From Sphingobium lactosutens DS20 (lineage in GTDB: Bacteria; Pseudomonadota; Alphaproteobacteria; Sphingomonadales; Sphingomonadaceae), in the NCBI RefSeq assembly GCF_000445105.1, contig NZ_ATDP01000097.1, positions 144,172-208,171 on the forward strand: 64,000 nt of DNA, read 5' to 3'. The notes under the pieces were generated by a model, which saw only the letters and a program-made list of their open reading frames with translations, searched no databases and was not told the DNA's origin. Within the stretch, counting starts at the first letter, position 1. Each line of letters opens with the position of its first letter. Shown piece by piece: positions 1 to 8,742 of this stretch. The translations under genes were made by a program, and so were the position numbers.

Positions 1-1124
1 GACCGCACATCCTCCATGTCCATGGCAGTTTTTCCCTGGGCGGCAAGGAAGCCCGCGCCACGCGCCTGATGAACATTTGGGGTGCCAAGGCGCGCCACAG
101 CATCATGAGCGCCGATCCATCCGCCATGGGGGCGCGCGACGCGATCGATCCGGTTATCGATGTCACCTATCCCGATGCCCCGTCCTTCGCAGGCAAGCCG
201 GGCCTTGCCCGCTATCGTGAGATCCAGGCTTTCCTCAAAGGCTTTGATCTGGTCCTCACCTATAATTGGGGGGCGATGGACGCTGTGATGGCGCATCGGC
301 TCGGCGGCGGCACCGCCAAGGGGCTGCCGCCGCTCATCCATCACGAAGATGGCTTCAACGCGGATGAGGCAGAAGGGCTGAAGACCAAGCGCAACCTGTT
401 CCGCCGCGTTGCGCTACAGCGCGCTTATGCTCTGGTCGTGCCGTCCGTGGTGCTGGAGGGCATTGCCCGCACGATATGGCGCCAACCTGCCGACAGGCTG
501 CACCTCATCCGTAATGGCATAGACGTGGCGCGCTACACGGCCCCGCCCATGCAGGATGCGATCCCTGGTCTGGTGCGGACGCCCGGAAAACTGCTGGTCG
601 GCACGCTTGCCGGATTGCGGGCGGTCAAGAATATCCCCCGCCTGGTCCGCGCGATCGCCGCGCACAAGGACCGGCTGCAACTGGTGGTCGTGGGCGAAGG
701 GCCGGAACGAGAGGCGATCCTTGCCGAAGCAGAGGCACATGGGCTGCAAGACATGCACATGGCCGGCTTCCTGGACCGCCCGTGGCGCTTTGTCGGCCTG
801 TTCGACATTTTCGCCTTGTCGTCGGACAGCGAGCAATTTCCGATTTCGCTGGTGGAGGCGATGGCCGCTGGCCTGCCTGCCGCTTCGATGGATGTGGGCG
901 ACGTCGCCAACATGGTCGCGCCCGAAAATCGCCCCTTCGTCGTAGGCGACGAACAAGCTCTTTCCCACGCTCTGGGGCAATTGGCTGCGGATGCAGACTT
1001 GCGTGACCGTCTGGGCGCCGCCAATCAGGCGCGCGCCGCCCGCGATTTCGCCGAGGAAACCATGGTAAATGCTTATGCGTCTCTCTACGGCGAAGCTCTG
1101 GCCAGCCCCATGATTTTGCGCTAG
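1..1124 (+). CDS. Glycosyltransferase family 4, 5' end outside window
   Basis: The reading frame is already open at base 3 and encodes ILHVHGSFSLGGKEARATRL before the first internal Met at 69. This is a typical GT4 N-terminus, so the true start lies upstream of the window. The C-terminal GT-B half carries LLVGTLAGLRAVKNIPRL, the GEGPER donor-binding segment and the E-x7-E type motif in SDSEQFPISLVEAMAAGLP. The family transfers sugars from nucleotide-sugar donors to lipid or polysaccharide acceptors on the cytoplasmic side of the membrane. The acceptor cannot be deduced. The next gene starts 58 bp downstream on the same strand. Confidence 0.88.
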   Translation, partial: PHILHVHGSFSLGGKEARATRLMNIWGAKARHSIMSADPSAMGARDAIDPVIDVTYPDAPSFAGKPGLARYREIQAFLKGFDLVLTYNWGAMDAVMAHRLGGGTAKGLPPLIHHEDGFNADEAEGLKTKRNLFRRVALQRAYALVVPSVVLEGIARTIWRQPADRLHLIRNGIDVARYTAPPMQDAIPGLVRTPGKLLVGTLAGLRAVKNIPRLVRAIAAHKDRLQLVVVGEGPEREAILAEAEAHGLQDMHMAGFLDRPWRFVGLFDIFALSSDSEQFPISLVEAMAAGLPAASMDVGDVANMVAPENRPFVVGDEQALSHALGQLAADADLRDRLGAANQARAARDFAEETMVNAYASLYGEALASPMILR

Positions 1125-1182
1125 GGCGCGCGAAATTCGTCATGGGCAGCCGATGCTGCTATAAGGTCGCTTTTACCCGGTC

Positions 1183-2616
1183 ATGAACCGGGCGCATGTG
1201 CAGGAGATGTCGTTGTTCAAGGGGTTGAAGCCCATCGTCTATGGCGGCCGCGAAGTCTGGCCGCTGGTCGAAGGCGGCAAGGGTGTTGCCGTGTCCAACC
1301 ACGCCAGTTCGGGCGCATGGGCGGCCGCCGGCGGCATCGGCACGGTGTCAGCGGTCAACGCCGACAGCTATGACAGTTTCGGCAACATCATCCCCCAAAT
1401 CTACCATGGCCGCACCCGGCGCGACCGGCATGAGGAATTGATCGCCTATGCGATCGACGGCGCGGTCGAGCAGGTGAAGCGCGCGTTCGAGATTGCCGGT
1501 GGCAAGGGCGCAATCAATATCAACGTCCTGTGGGAAATGGGCGGAGCGCAGCGCGTGTTGCATGGCGTGCTGGAAAAAACCCGTGGGATGGTCGCGGGTG
1601 TCACCTGCGGCGCGGGCATGCCCTATAAGCTGTCTGAAATCGCCGCCTCCTATGGCGTGTCCTATCTCCCCATCGTGTCGTCGGGCCGCGCCTTCCGCGC
1701 CCTGTGGAAGCGCGCCTATTCCAAGGCGTCGGAATGGCTGGCGGCGGTGGTCTATGAAGACCCATGGTTGGCCGGCGGCCATAATGGCCTGTCGAACGCC
1801 GAAGATCCCCGCGCGCCACAGGACCCCTATCCGCGCGTCAAGGCGCTGCGCGACACCATGCGCGAAGGCGGCATTTCGGACGACGTGCCCATCGTCATGG
1901 CCGGGGGCGTCTGGGCGCTCAAGGACTGGAACGACTGGATCGACAATCCCGAACTCGGCTCCATCATGTTCCAGTTCGGCACGCGGCCGTTGCTGACGCA
2001 GGAAAGTCCCATTCCTCAGGAATGGAAGGACCGGCTGCTACAACTGGAGCCGGGCGACGTTCTGCTCCACAAATTTTCGCCGACCGGCTTCTACAGCTCG
2101 GCCATCCGCAACCCTTTCCTCCGCTCGCTCGAAGCGCGGTCCGAACGGCAGATACCGTTCAGCACCGAACAGGCCGGCGATCATACGCATCAGCTTGATG
2201 TCGGCGTGAAGGGCAAGAATTTCTGGGTGACGCTGGGCGATCTTCAGCGGGCGCGCCAATGGTTCGGCGCCGGCTTCACATCCGCGCTCAAGACGCCGGA
2301 CAATACGCTGGTGTTCGTGACGGAAGAAGAAAAGGCGGAAATTCGCAAGGATCAGACCGACTGTATGGGCTGTCTCAGCCAATGCGCCTTTTCCAGCTGG
2401 ATGGACAGCGAAACCAACTCGACCGGTCGCCTGGCTGATCCACGCAGTTTCTGCATTCAAAAGTCGCTCCAGGAATCGGTTCATGGCGGCGATCTGGACA
2501 AGAATCTGCTGTTTGCCGGTCATGCCGCTTACAAATTTAAGCAGGACCCCTTTTATTCCAACGGCTTCGTTCCGACCGTCAAGCAGTTGGTCGACCGCAT
2601 CCTGACGGGCGATTGA
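1183..2616 (+). CDS. Nitronate monooxygenase / 2-nitropropane dioxygenase-like flavoprotein
   Basis: A 477-residue TIM-barrel flavin oxidoreductase of the NMO (2-nitropropane dioxygenase) family. Visible landmarks are NHASSGAWAAAGGIGTVSA near the N-terminus, GVTCGAGMPYKLSEIAASYG, and the FMN-phosphate region VPIVMAGGVWALKDWNDW. Such enzymes oxidise alkyl nitronates with FMN. This protein is longer than the usual 320-380 residues and has a C-terminal extension with CMGCLSQC (CxxCxxxC), which could bind metal. ATG 1207 (MSLFKGLKP) is an alternative start, but AGGAG sits directly against it, so the start is uncertain. The stop is 5 bp from the following small gene. The substrate is inferred only from family. 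Confidence 0.8.
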   Translation: MNRAHVQEMSLFKGLKPIVYGGREVWPLVEGGKGVAVSNHASSGAWAAAGGIGTVSAVNADSYDSFGNIIPQIYHGRTRRDRHEELIAYAIDGAVEQVKRAFEIAGGKGAININVLWEMGGAQRVLHGVLEKTRGMVAGVTCGAGMPYKLSEIAASYGVSYLPIVSSGRAFRALWKRAYSKASEWLAAVVYEDPWLAGGHNGLSNAEDPRAPQDPYPRVKALRDTMREGGISDDVPIVMAGGVWALKDWNDWIDNPELGSIMFQFGTRPLLTQESPIPQEWKDRLLQLEPGDVLLHKFSPTGFYSSAIRNPFLRSLEARSERQIPFSTEQAGDHTHQLDVGVKGKNFWVTLGDLQRARQWFGAGFTSALKTPDNTLVFVTEEEKAEIRKDQTDCMGCLSQCAFSSWMDSETNSTGRLADPRSFCIQKSLQESVHGGDLDKNLLFAGHAAYKFKQDPFYSNGFVPTVKQLVDRILTGD

Positions 2617-2621
2617 GCCCG

Positions 2622-2858
2622 ATGATCGGCGACGTGCCCGGCCTGGCTGTGCTGGAATATGATGCGGCGGATTTCGCCATCGTTCGACCGGGGCAGTTTG
2701 TGCTCTGCGCCGTCTCGGGAGAGCGAATCGATTTGCATGACCTGAAATATTGGAGCGCGCGCTGGCAGGAGGCTTATCGGGGAGCAGAAGAGGCGACCAA
2801 GGCCTATCTGCGGCACCAGGGCACGGTAGGCGAAGAAGGTGCCGTTACGGGTAGATAG
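2622..2858 (+). CDS. DUF2093 domain small protein
   Basis: A 78-residue protein, starting at ATG 2622 (a TTG at 2613 overlapping the previous stop is the alternative). The core RPGQFVLCAVSGERIDLHDL followed by KYWSARWQEAY matches the DUF2093 family, short proteins common in alphaproteobacteria with no known function. It probably shares a transcript with the nitronate monooxygenase gene just upstream. Confidence 0.7.
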   Translation: MIGDVPGLAVLEYDAADFAIVRPGQFVLCAVSGERIDLHDLKYWSARWQEAYRGAEEATKAYLRHQGTVGEEGAVTGR

Positions 2859-2993
2859 CGGCCCTACCCATCACATATTTTGTGCCATTCTGGCCTGCAT
2901 GGTTCGCAATTTTACGGTTTCGTTAACGGCTGTTTTGTTGTAATCTTTCCTCATAAGCGACGAAGATCGCTCTTGGGTGAAGGATGTCCGTTC

Positions 2994-3083
2994 ATGTCTC
3001 GTATCGATGTTTTTGGTGACCGTATCTGCATCATTTCCAGCCTGCTGATCGTCGGCTGGTTTTTGTACAGCGTAGTCAGCTGA
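2994..3083 (+). CDS. Possible 29-residue single-span membrane peptide
   Basis: ATG 2994 is preceded by GAAGGA (2979-2984) at a 9-nt spacing. The peptide begins MSRIDVFGDRIC, then has one hydrophobic stretch (IISSLLIVGWFLYSVVS) that would span a membrane. The gap between DUF2093 and purU (2859-3204) otherwise holds nothing I recognise, and its local base composition is less GC-rich than its surroundings. Expression is unproven. Confidence 0.35.
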   Translation: MSRIDVFGDRICIISSLLIVGWFLYSVVS

Positions 3084-3204
3084 CGAACGCCTGGATGCAG
3101 GTGACATTCTGCGGGCGTCAGATCGTTTGAGCCGAACAAGCCGCTTCGCAGATGTTTCGACGTGACCCGGTCAGCCAGGTACGACGACGCGCCCCTGTCA
3201 GCGT

Positions 3205-4086
3205 CTAGCGAAACACCACCGTCTTGCCGCCGTTGAGCAGCACGCGCCGGTCGGCGATCCAGGATACCGCCCGGGCCAGAACCTGCGCCTCGATATCGCG
3301 GCCTATGCGGATCAGGTCTTCCGGCGTCGCGCGATGATCGACCCGCTCGACCGCCTGTTCGATGATCGGCCCTTCGTCGAGATCAGCGGTAACGAAATGC
3401 GCGGTCGCGCCGATCAGCTTGACCCCCCGCTCATGCGCCCGGTGATAGGGGCGGGCGCCCTTGAATCCGGGCAGGAAGCTGTGATGGATATTGACGCAGC
3501 GCCCCGCCAGACGGTCGACCAGCTGTTCTGACAGAACCTGCATATAGCGCGCCAGGATCAGATAGTCCGATCGGCTGCGATCGAAAATGTCCAGCAACGC
3601 CGCCTCCTGCGCGGCCTTGTCGCCATTGGGCGGCAGCTCATGATAGGGGATGCCGTGCCATTCGGTGATGCGCCGCATGTCGGGATGGTTGGACACGACG
3701 CCCATGATGTCCACGGCAAGCATGCCCGCCTGCCAGCGGTGCAGCAGGTCGGCAAGGCAATGGGATCCCTTCGACACGGCGATCAGCATGCGGGGGCTAT
3801 GCCGGGCTTCTTCCAAAGACCACTCCATGGCGAAGCGCGTGCCGATCATGGCAAAGTCCGCACGCAACGCCTGGGTGTCGCGCATGCGATCGTCCGTCGC
3901 CTCGAACGCGACACGCATGAAAAACAGGTCGGCGTCGCGGTCGGCATATTGCTGGCTGTCGGTGATGAAGCCGCCTCGCTCGGCCAGGAATTGGCTGACA
4001 GCGGCAACGATGCCGACGCGATCGGCGCAGACGAGTGTCAGCACCCAGGATGACTCGACAGCGTGTGGCAACGGCCCCTCCAACAA
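3205..4086 (-). CDS. purU: Formyltetrahydrofolate deformylase
   Basis: A 293-residue protein with an N-terminal ACT domain (about residues 12-90, beginning WVLTLVCADRVGIVAAVSQF) and a C-terminal formyl-transferase domain. The catalytic Asn-His-Asp set is visible in VNIHHSFLPGFKGARPYHRA and TADLDEGPIIEQ. PurU hydrolyses 10-formyl-THF to THF and formate, balancing one-carbon pools; the ACT domain usually senses Met/Gly. Length matches the family. It is convergent with the upstream genes and 30 bp from the astD stop. Confidence 0.93.
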   Translation of the reverse strand: MLEGPLPHAVESSWVLTLVCADRVGIVAAVSQFLAERGGFITDSQQYADRDADLFFMRVAFEATDDRMRDTQALRADFAMIGTRFAMEWSLEEARHSPRMLIAVSKGSHCLADLLHRWQAGMLAVDIMGVVSNHPDMRRITEWHGIPYHELPPNGDKAAQEAALLDIFDRSRSDYLILARYMQVLSEQLVDRLAGRCVNIHHSFLPGFKGARPYHRAHERGVKLIGATAHFVTADLDEGPIIEQAVERVDHRATPEDLIRIGRDIEAQVLARAVSWIADRRVLLNGGKTVVFR

Positions 4087-4116
4087 TATGCGGATTACGC
4101 CGTTGCCCTAAGCCGT

Positions 4117-5526
4117 TTAGCTGTTCAACCCGTTAACCGGAACCGCGCTGACGCCATCGGCCTCGAAACTGGCGATCGGATAGGCGCAATAGTCGGCGGC
4201 ATAATAGGCGCTGGGGCGGTGATTGCCCGATGCGCCCAGGCCGCCAAAGGGCATATTGCCCGCAGCGCCGGTCGTAGGGCGGTTGCGATTGACGACGCCG
4301 GCACGGCTTTCTTCCACCATGCGCCGCCATAGATTTTCGTCCTGAGAGATAAGCCCGGCGGACAGCCCGAAACTGGTTGCGTTGGCGGTGGCCATCGCGG
4401 TGTCAAAATCAGGCACGCGCATGATGGAAAGGACCGGCGCGAAAATCTCCGCGTCTGGCGCGTCGACGTTGGTCATATCCAGCATGGCGGGCGTTACGAA
4501 GGCCGCGCTGCGATCATCCACTCCCTCGAATGGCCCGATGACCTGGGCACCACGGGCGATCAGGTCGCTGACCGCGCGATGGGCGCTGGCCGCGGCCTGA
4601 TCCGACACCAGCGGACCCATGAAGGCCTCGCCCGCTTCATTCCACGCCGCAATCGGCAGTTGCGCGGCCAGGGCGGCGGTTGCCTCCACGATGGCGTCGC
4701 CGACCGCGCCTTCGGGCACGATCAGGCGGCGTGCGCAGGAGCAGCGCTGACCGGTGGTGATGAAGGCGGAATTGACGATGATCGACGCGGCCTCTTCCGG
4801 GCTGTCCCAGGCGACCAGCGGATTGTTGCCGCCCAGTTCCAGCGCCATGATGACATGCGGCCGATCGACCAAGGCCCGCCGCAGCGCCGCGCCCGCGCCG
4901 GCCGACCCGGTAAACAGCAGCCCATCAATATCGCCTGCCACCAGCGCTTCGCCGGTGGCACGGCCGCCTTGCACCACGTTCAACAGCCCATCGGGCAGGC
5001 CCGCCGCTGCCCAGGCGTCGGCCATGGCCGCGCCCGTCGCAGGGGTGATTTCCGATGGCTTGAACACCACGGCATTGCCCGCGATCAGCGCGGGAACGAT
5101 ATGCCCATTGGGCAGGTGGCCGGGGAAATTATAGGGGCCAAGCACGGCCATCACGCCATGGCCGCGATGCCGCAGGACCGCGCGGCCAAAGGGCATGTCG
5201 GCGGCGCGCTCGCCCGTCCGCTCGGCATGCGCCTTGACCGACACCTCGACCTTGGCGATCATCGACCCGACTTCGGCGTCGCTTTCCCAGAGCAACTTGC
5301 CGGTTTCCCGCGAGATGAGTTGCGCCAGGTCCGATCGCCGATCGCCCAATATGCCGGCATAGCGCCGCACGACAGCGATCCGCTCCTCCACGGGCAGTGC
5401 CCGCCAAGCTGGCAGGGCGCTGCGGGCTGCGGCAGTGGCGCGTTCGCAATCGGCAGCGCGCGCCACTGGTCCTTCCCAGACAAGTTCACGCGAAGCAGGG
5501 TCGAAGGATTGCAGCATATCGGTCAA
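4117..5526 (-). CDS. astD: Succinylglutamate-semialdehyde dehydrogenase-like ALDH
   Basis: A 469-residue NAD(P)+ aldehyde dehydrogenase. It shows the Asn/NAD region VLGPYNFPGHLPNGHIVPAL, the glutamate loop LELGGNNPLVAWD, the catalytic Cys in TTGQRCSCARR, and the AstD-like tail SAYYAADYCAYPIASFEAD. The AST pathway oxidises N-succinylglutamate semialdehyde to succinylglutamate during arginine catabolism, but astA and astB are not in this window. The annotated start is TTG overlapping the upstream stop (TTGA); ATG 5517 is the alternative. Coupling to a DUF1338 gene leaves open a role on another semialdehyde, such as one from lysine. Confidence 0.83.
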   Translation of the reverse strand: MTDMLQSFDPASRELVWEGPVARAADCERATAAARSALPAWRALPVEERIAVVRRYAGILGDRRSDLAQLISRETGKLLWESDAEVGSMIAKVEVSVKAHAERTGERAADMPFGRAVLRHRGHGVMAVLGPYNFPGHLPNGHIVPALIAGNAVVFKPSEITPATGAAMADAWAAAGLPDGLLNVVQGGRATGEALVAGDIDGLLFTGSAGAGAALRRALVDRPHVIMALELGGNNPLVAWDSPEEAASIIVNSAFITTGQRCSCARRLIVPEGAVGDAIVEATAALAAQLPIAAWNEAGEAFMGPLVSDQAAASAHRAVSDLIARGAQVIGPFEGVDDRSAAFVTPAMLDMTNVDAPDAEIFAPVLSIMRVPDFDTAMATANATSFGLSAGLISQDENLWRRMVEESRAGVVNRNRPTTGAAGNMPFGGLGASGNHRPSAYYAADYCAYPIASFEADGVSAVPVNGLNS

Positions 5527-6563
5527 CGGGTCGTCCCTTCCTGTGCGCTGTCCCGCGCGCTTGTCATGGCGAAGATGCCGGTCGCATTGCCGGTGTCGAA
5601 GGCCAGATCGATCAGCCCCGTTTCAGGGTCGATGTCCCGGCTGATGAACTCGAAGAAGGACCCAGAAACCTGCCGGGTTTCTCCATCGGCGAAGGGGCGC
5701 ATGACGCTGTCGGCACGGAAGGCCGTCTGGCGCACTCGGCCGCTTGCTGAAATTTCCAGTCGCTCCTTCATCGGCCGGTCTTCGTCCTTCAGCCGCTGGG
5801 CCAGGGTTGCGACGTCGGGTACGCGGTCTGTCGCGTGGTTGAAGGCGTTACCCTCCGTCGCGATCCAGGCGGCTTCGTTGGAATGCGATAGCAGCAGCTG
5901 ATAATCGGCGAAGCTTGGGGGCGCATGCTGACGGTTGAAGGCGGCGACGATGGTGGGCAGTGCCGCCAATGCGACATCAAAGGCGACAGCTTCACCGGCT
6001 GCGAAACGATCGAGGACGGCCTTGGCCGCATTGTCCAGCGGGTCGCGTGATGTGCCGAACACGCGCTGGGCAGCTTGCTCAAATTCCGGGTTGAAACGGT
6101 CGACATGAAGTTCGGAGAGGAAGAATTGCGGGATCGCATCGGGATGGTCGATGTGGCGATAGGCGCGTCCCGTCATCTTCAGCCGGTCGAGCGGATAGAT
6201 GGCCGCCATTTTATAGCCCAAGGGCAGGAAGATGCGGGTGAAGGCGTCCTCACCGCCGGGTAGTTCACCGGTGGGGCCATCGGGGAAGCGTATGGTCCGC
6301 AATGCGCCATGGTCGAAGACGATCCGGCGACCGTCGGCCAGCGAGTCGCGGACATAGACGTCGCCACTGGGCACGCGGGCCATCAGGTCATGGAACAGCG
6401 CGACATTCATCGCCATCGCGAAGGCGCCGCGCGACACGTCCTTACCGCTTTCCGCCAGCAGGGCAGGGGCAATGTCCAGCATGGCGAGCGTGTGACGCCC
6501 GTCGGTTTCGCCCAGGGCGCCGATCACCAGCCGCTCTATACTGCTCATATTCTCATTCGACAT
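5523..6563 (-). CDS. DUF1338 (2-oxoadipate dioxygenase/decarboxylase-like) protein
   Basis: A 346-residue protein of the DUF1338 / HglS-YdcJ family. The family hallmark FNHATDRVPDVATLAQRLKD and the segment YPLDRLKMTGRAYRHIDHPD are clear, with conserved His and Glu candidates for a mononuclear metal site. Characterised HglS converts 2-oxoadipate to D-2-hydroxyglutarate in lysine breakdown; this protein is shorter (HglS is about 460 residues). ATG 6563 is chosen because GGAG sits 8 nt upstream; an upstream frame to 6632 lacks such a site. Its stop overlaps the astD start, so the two are translationally coupled. Divergent LysR gene 88 bp away. Confidence 0.72.
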   Translation of the reverse strand: MSNENMSSIERLVIGALGETDGRHTLAMLDIAPALLAESGKDVSRGAFAMAMNVALFHDLMARVPSGDVYVRDSLADGRRIVFDHGALRTIRFPDGPTGELPGGEDAFTRIFLPLGYKMAAIYPLDRLKMTGRAYRHIDHPDAIPQFFLSELHVDRFNPEFEQAAQRVFGTSRDPLDNAAKAVLDRFAAGEAVAFDVALAALPTIVAAFNRQHAPPSFADYQLLLSHSNEAAWIATEGNAFNHATDRVPDVATLAQRLKDEDRPMKERLEISASGRVRQTAFRADSVMRPFADGETRQVSGSFFEFISRDIDPETGLIDLAFDTGNATGIFAMTSARDSAQEGTTR

Positions 6564-6651
6564 ATAAATGCTCCGGCATGACAGACGGATTATCGCAGGA
6601 TATGATGTCAGGGACAAATGGTGTCCTGTCATGTGCTGATGAGTTTAGGTA

Positions 6652-7593
6652 ATGAATGACCCGCGCAAATGGTTGCCGCCGATGAGTGCTTTGACAGCGT
6701 TCGAGGCCGCCGTCCGCCATGGTGGTTTTTCGCGGGCGGGAGAGGATATCGGGCTGACGCAAAGCGCGGTCAGCCGCCAGATCGCGCAGCTGGAAGCGAT
6801 GCTGCAAACGCCGCTGTTCGACCGGATCGGTCGCCGCGTGCGGCTGAACGACGCCGGGCACGCCTATGCCGACGCGCTCCTTCCTGCACTCGATCGAATC
6901 CGTCAGGCCACAGCGCGCGCGGCGGCCCGCGCGCCGCAGACCGGGCTGCGGATCGCGACACTGCCGAGCTTCGGCATGCGCTGGCTGGCGCCGCGTCTGC
7001 CCCAGCTTACGGCCCGTCATCCGGGGCTGGTGATCGACTTTGCCGCCCGCTCGCAACCCTTCGATTTTACGCATGAGGATTTCGATGCAGCTGTCCATTT
7101 CGGCGTCGTGACGGACTGGCCGGGGGTGAAGATGGACCTGCTGTTTCGCGAAGAGGCGGTTCCCGTGTGCGGGCCGGGCTGGCTTGCCGATCATCCGCTA
7201 CGGACGCCCGCCGACCTGCTCAAAGTGCCTTTGCTCAGTCAGACGTCCCGCAAAGATGCGTGGCCCCGATGGCTGGCGGCGGCTGGCGTCGATGCTGCTA
7301 CTATGTCGCCCGGTCCGACATTCGAGCATTTTCTGATGCTGGCGCAGGCATCGGCGGCCGGGGCCGGGGTTGCGCTGATCCCGAGCTTCCTGATCCGCCC
7401 GGAACTGGAAGCGGGAACGTTGGTCATCCCCTTCGCCCGCCCGCTGTCGAGCGAGCAGGCCTATTATCTGGTCTACCCGCCCGAGGCCTTGTCCCGGCCC
7501 CCCGTCGCGCAGTTTCGGGACTGGATGCTGGAGCAAGCGGCGGGACGCGAGGTTACTTCTTCGTCGCGAAACAATCCGAACCCGCAGCCTTGA
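6652..7593 (+). CDS. LysR-family transcriptional regulator (GcvA-like)
   Basis: 313 residues. An N-terminal winged HTH (MSALTAFEAAVRHGGFSRAG, then LTQSAVSRQIAQLEAML) is followed by a periplasmic-binding-like effector domain, with the usual GcvA-subfamily landmarks ARHPGLVIDFAAR and GAGVALIPSFLI. It is divergent from the DUF1338-astD pair with an 88-bp shared intergenic region, the classical arrangement for a LysR protein controlling the neighbouring operon in response to a substrate. Its 3' end overlaps the convergent SPOR/TPR gene by 41 bp. Confidence 0.9.
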   Translation: MNDPRKWLPPMSALTAFEAAVRHGGFSRAGEDIGLTQSAVSRQIAQLEAMLQTPLFDRIGRRVRLNDAGHAYADALLPALDRIRQATARAAARAPQTGLRIATLPSFGMRWLAPRLPQLTARHPGLVIDFAARSQPFDFTHEDFDAAVHFGVVTDWPGVKMDLLFREEAVPVCGPGWLADHPLRTPADLLKVPLLSQTSRKDAWPRWLAAAGVDAATMSPGPTFEHFLMLAQASAAGAGVALIPSFLIRPELEAGTLVIPFARPLSSEQAYYLVYPPEALSRPPVAQFRDWMLEQAAGREVTSSSRNNPNPQP

Positions 7594-8581
7594 TCCGGCC
7601 ACACAGTTTTTCCGCGTCGCTGCTGCTGGCGATCGGCCCGGCCTGGAGCCGCGTCACATTGCCGACGCGGACCAGATAGGGTTGATAGGCGGACAGGCCG
7701 CCAACCTTGGCCGTCAGCCGACCCCATAGCGCCCGCGCGCTGCCCTCTTGGCCGAACGCGCCAAGTTGGACGCGCCAGTCTCCCGCCGCGGCCGGCGCAG
7801 GGGCGGGGCGGGGCTGCGGTTTCAGCTCAGCCTTGGGCTGCGGTTTCGGCTCAGCCTTGGGCTGCGGCGTGGCAGCCGCCTGTTGAACGGGTTTTGCCTT
7901 GGCGACAGGGGCAGGCGTCGACGCCGGAATCTCTGCCGCGCGCACGGCTGAAGGCGCGGGGCGGGTCGGCGCTGCAGGCGCGCTTGCCATCACGTCGCCT
8001 TTACCCTTTTCGATGCTGACCGCCATGGCCAGGCCCTGCCTGCGCTGATCCTCTGGAATATATTTGTCCATCTGCGTCAGGCTGGTCGTCGCCTGCGTCA
8101 GGCCGGACGCCGACGCACGGCTCATCAACGCATAGGCGCGCACCCAATCCTTTGCGATCAGGTCACCGTTGAACAGCGCAGTGCCGACAATATATTGCGC
8201 GCGCGGTTCGCCCCGCATCGCGGCGCGTTGCAGATAGGGCAGGGCATTGATGCGGTCCCCCTGCTGGAACATCAGCAGGCCCATATTGTCTTCGGCGCGC
8301 AAATGGCCCTGCGCCGCCGCTTTGCGATACCAGTCGAGCGCTACCTTGAGGTCAGCCTGAACGCCCCGCCCAAGCTTATAGGCCTGACCCAGGTTGAACT
8401 GCGCATCGGGATCGCCAGCCTCCGCCAGCGGCCGCCATTCGTTGATCGCGCGCGTATAGTCGCCTTGCTGCCACGCATCGACGCCAGCCTTCACATCGGC
8501 CAGCGCCGGCGCGCTAGTGCCCAGCATCGCCGCCAGCGCGATGGTCCCGATCCCGTGCCTCATGATGTGCATCCGTGTCAT
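7553..8581 (-). CDS. Secreted Sel1/TPR-repeat protein with C-terminal SPOR domain
   Basis: 343 residues: a signal peptide ending SAPALA, then Sel1-like repeats (AINEWRPLAEAGDPDAQFNL, ALDWYRKAAAQGHLRAEDNM and further copies to about residue 190), a Pro/Ala/Lys-rich linker with PQPKAE-type repeats, and a C-terminal SPOR domain (DWRVQLGAFGQEGSARALWG). SPOR domains bind denuded septal peptidoglycan, so an envelope role at division sites is likely. Starts at 8581, 8572 or 8563 are all possible; AGGG lies just before 8581. It is divergent from the ParA gene and shares its SPOR/repeat design with the protein at 10034-11392. Confidence 0.85.
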   Translation of the reverse strand: MTRMHIMRHGIGTIALAAMLGTSAPALADVKAGVDAWQQGDYTRAINEWRPLAEAGDPDAQFNLGQAYKLGRGVQADLKVALDWYRKAAAQGHLRAEDNMGLLMFQQGDRINALPYLQRAAMRGEPRAQYIVGTALFNGDLIAKDWVRAYALMSRASASGLTQATTSLTQMDKYIPEDQRRQGLAMAVSIEKGKGDVMASAPAAPTRPAPSAVRAAEIPASTPAPVAKAKPVQQAAATPQPKAEPKPQPKAELKPQPRPAPAPAAAGDWRVQLGAFGQEGSARALWGRLTAKVGGLSAYQPYLVRVGNVTRLQAGPIASSSDAEKLCGRIKAAGSDCFATKK

Positions 8582-8742
8582 AATCCCTGCCCATTCACTG
8601 TCGGGCGCTTGTAGCCCGAACGAGGTTAAGAGGCTGTTAGCACAAGCGAGCGCCCATTCAGACTGGCTTTGCGCGGTTAACCAAATCTTAGATGCGATCG
8701 TGGCATTTCCATCCGGAACGGGAATTTCTTCGGGGGAAGTGC

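Noticed and set aside
4579..5901. 440-codon open frame antisense to astD and DUF1338
   Set aside because: It crosses two coding genes on the other strand, has no domain and no ribosome site.
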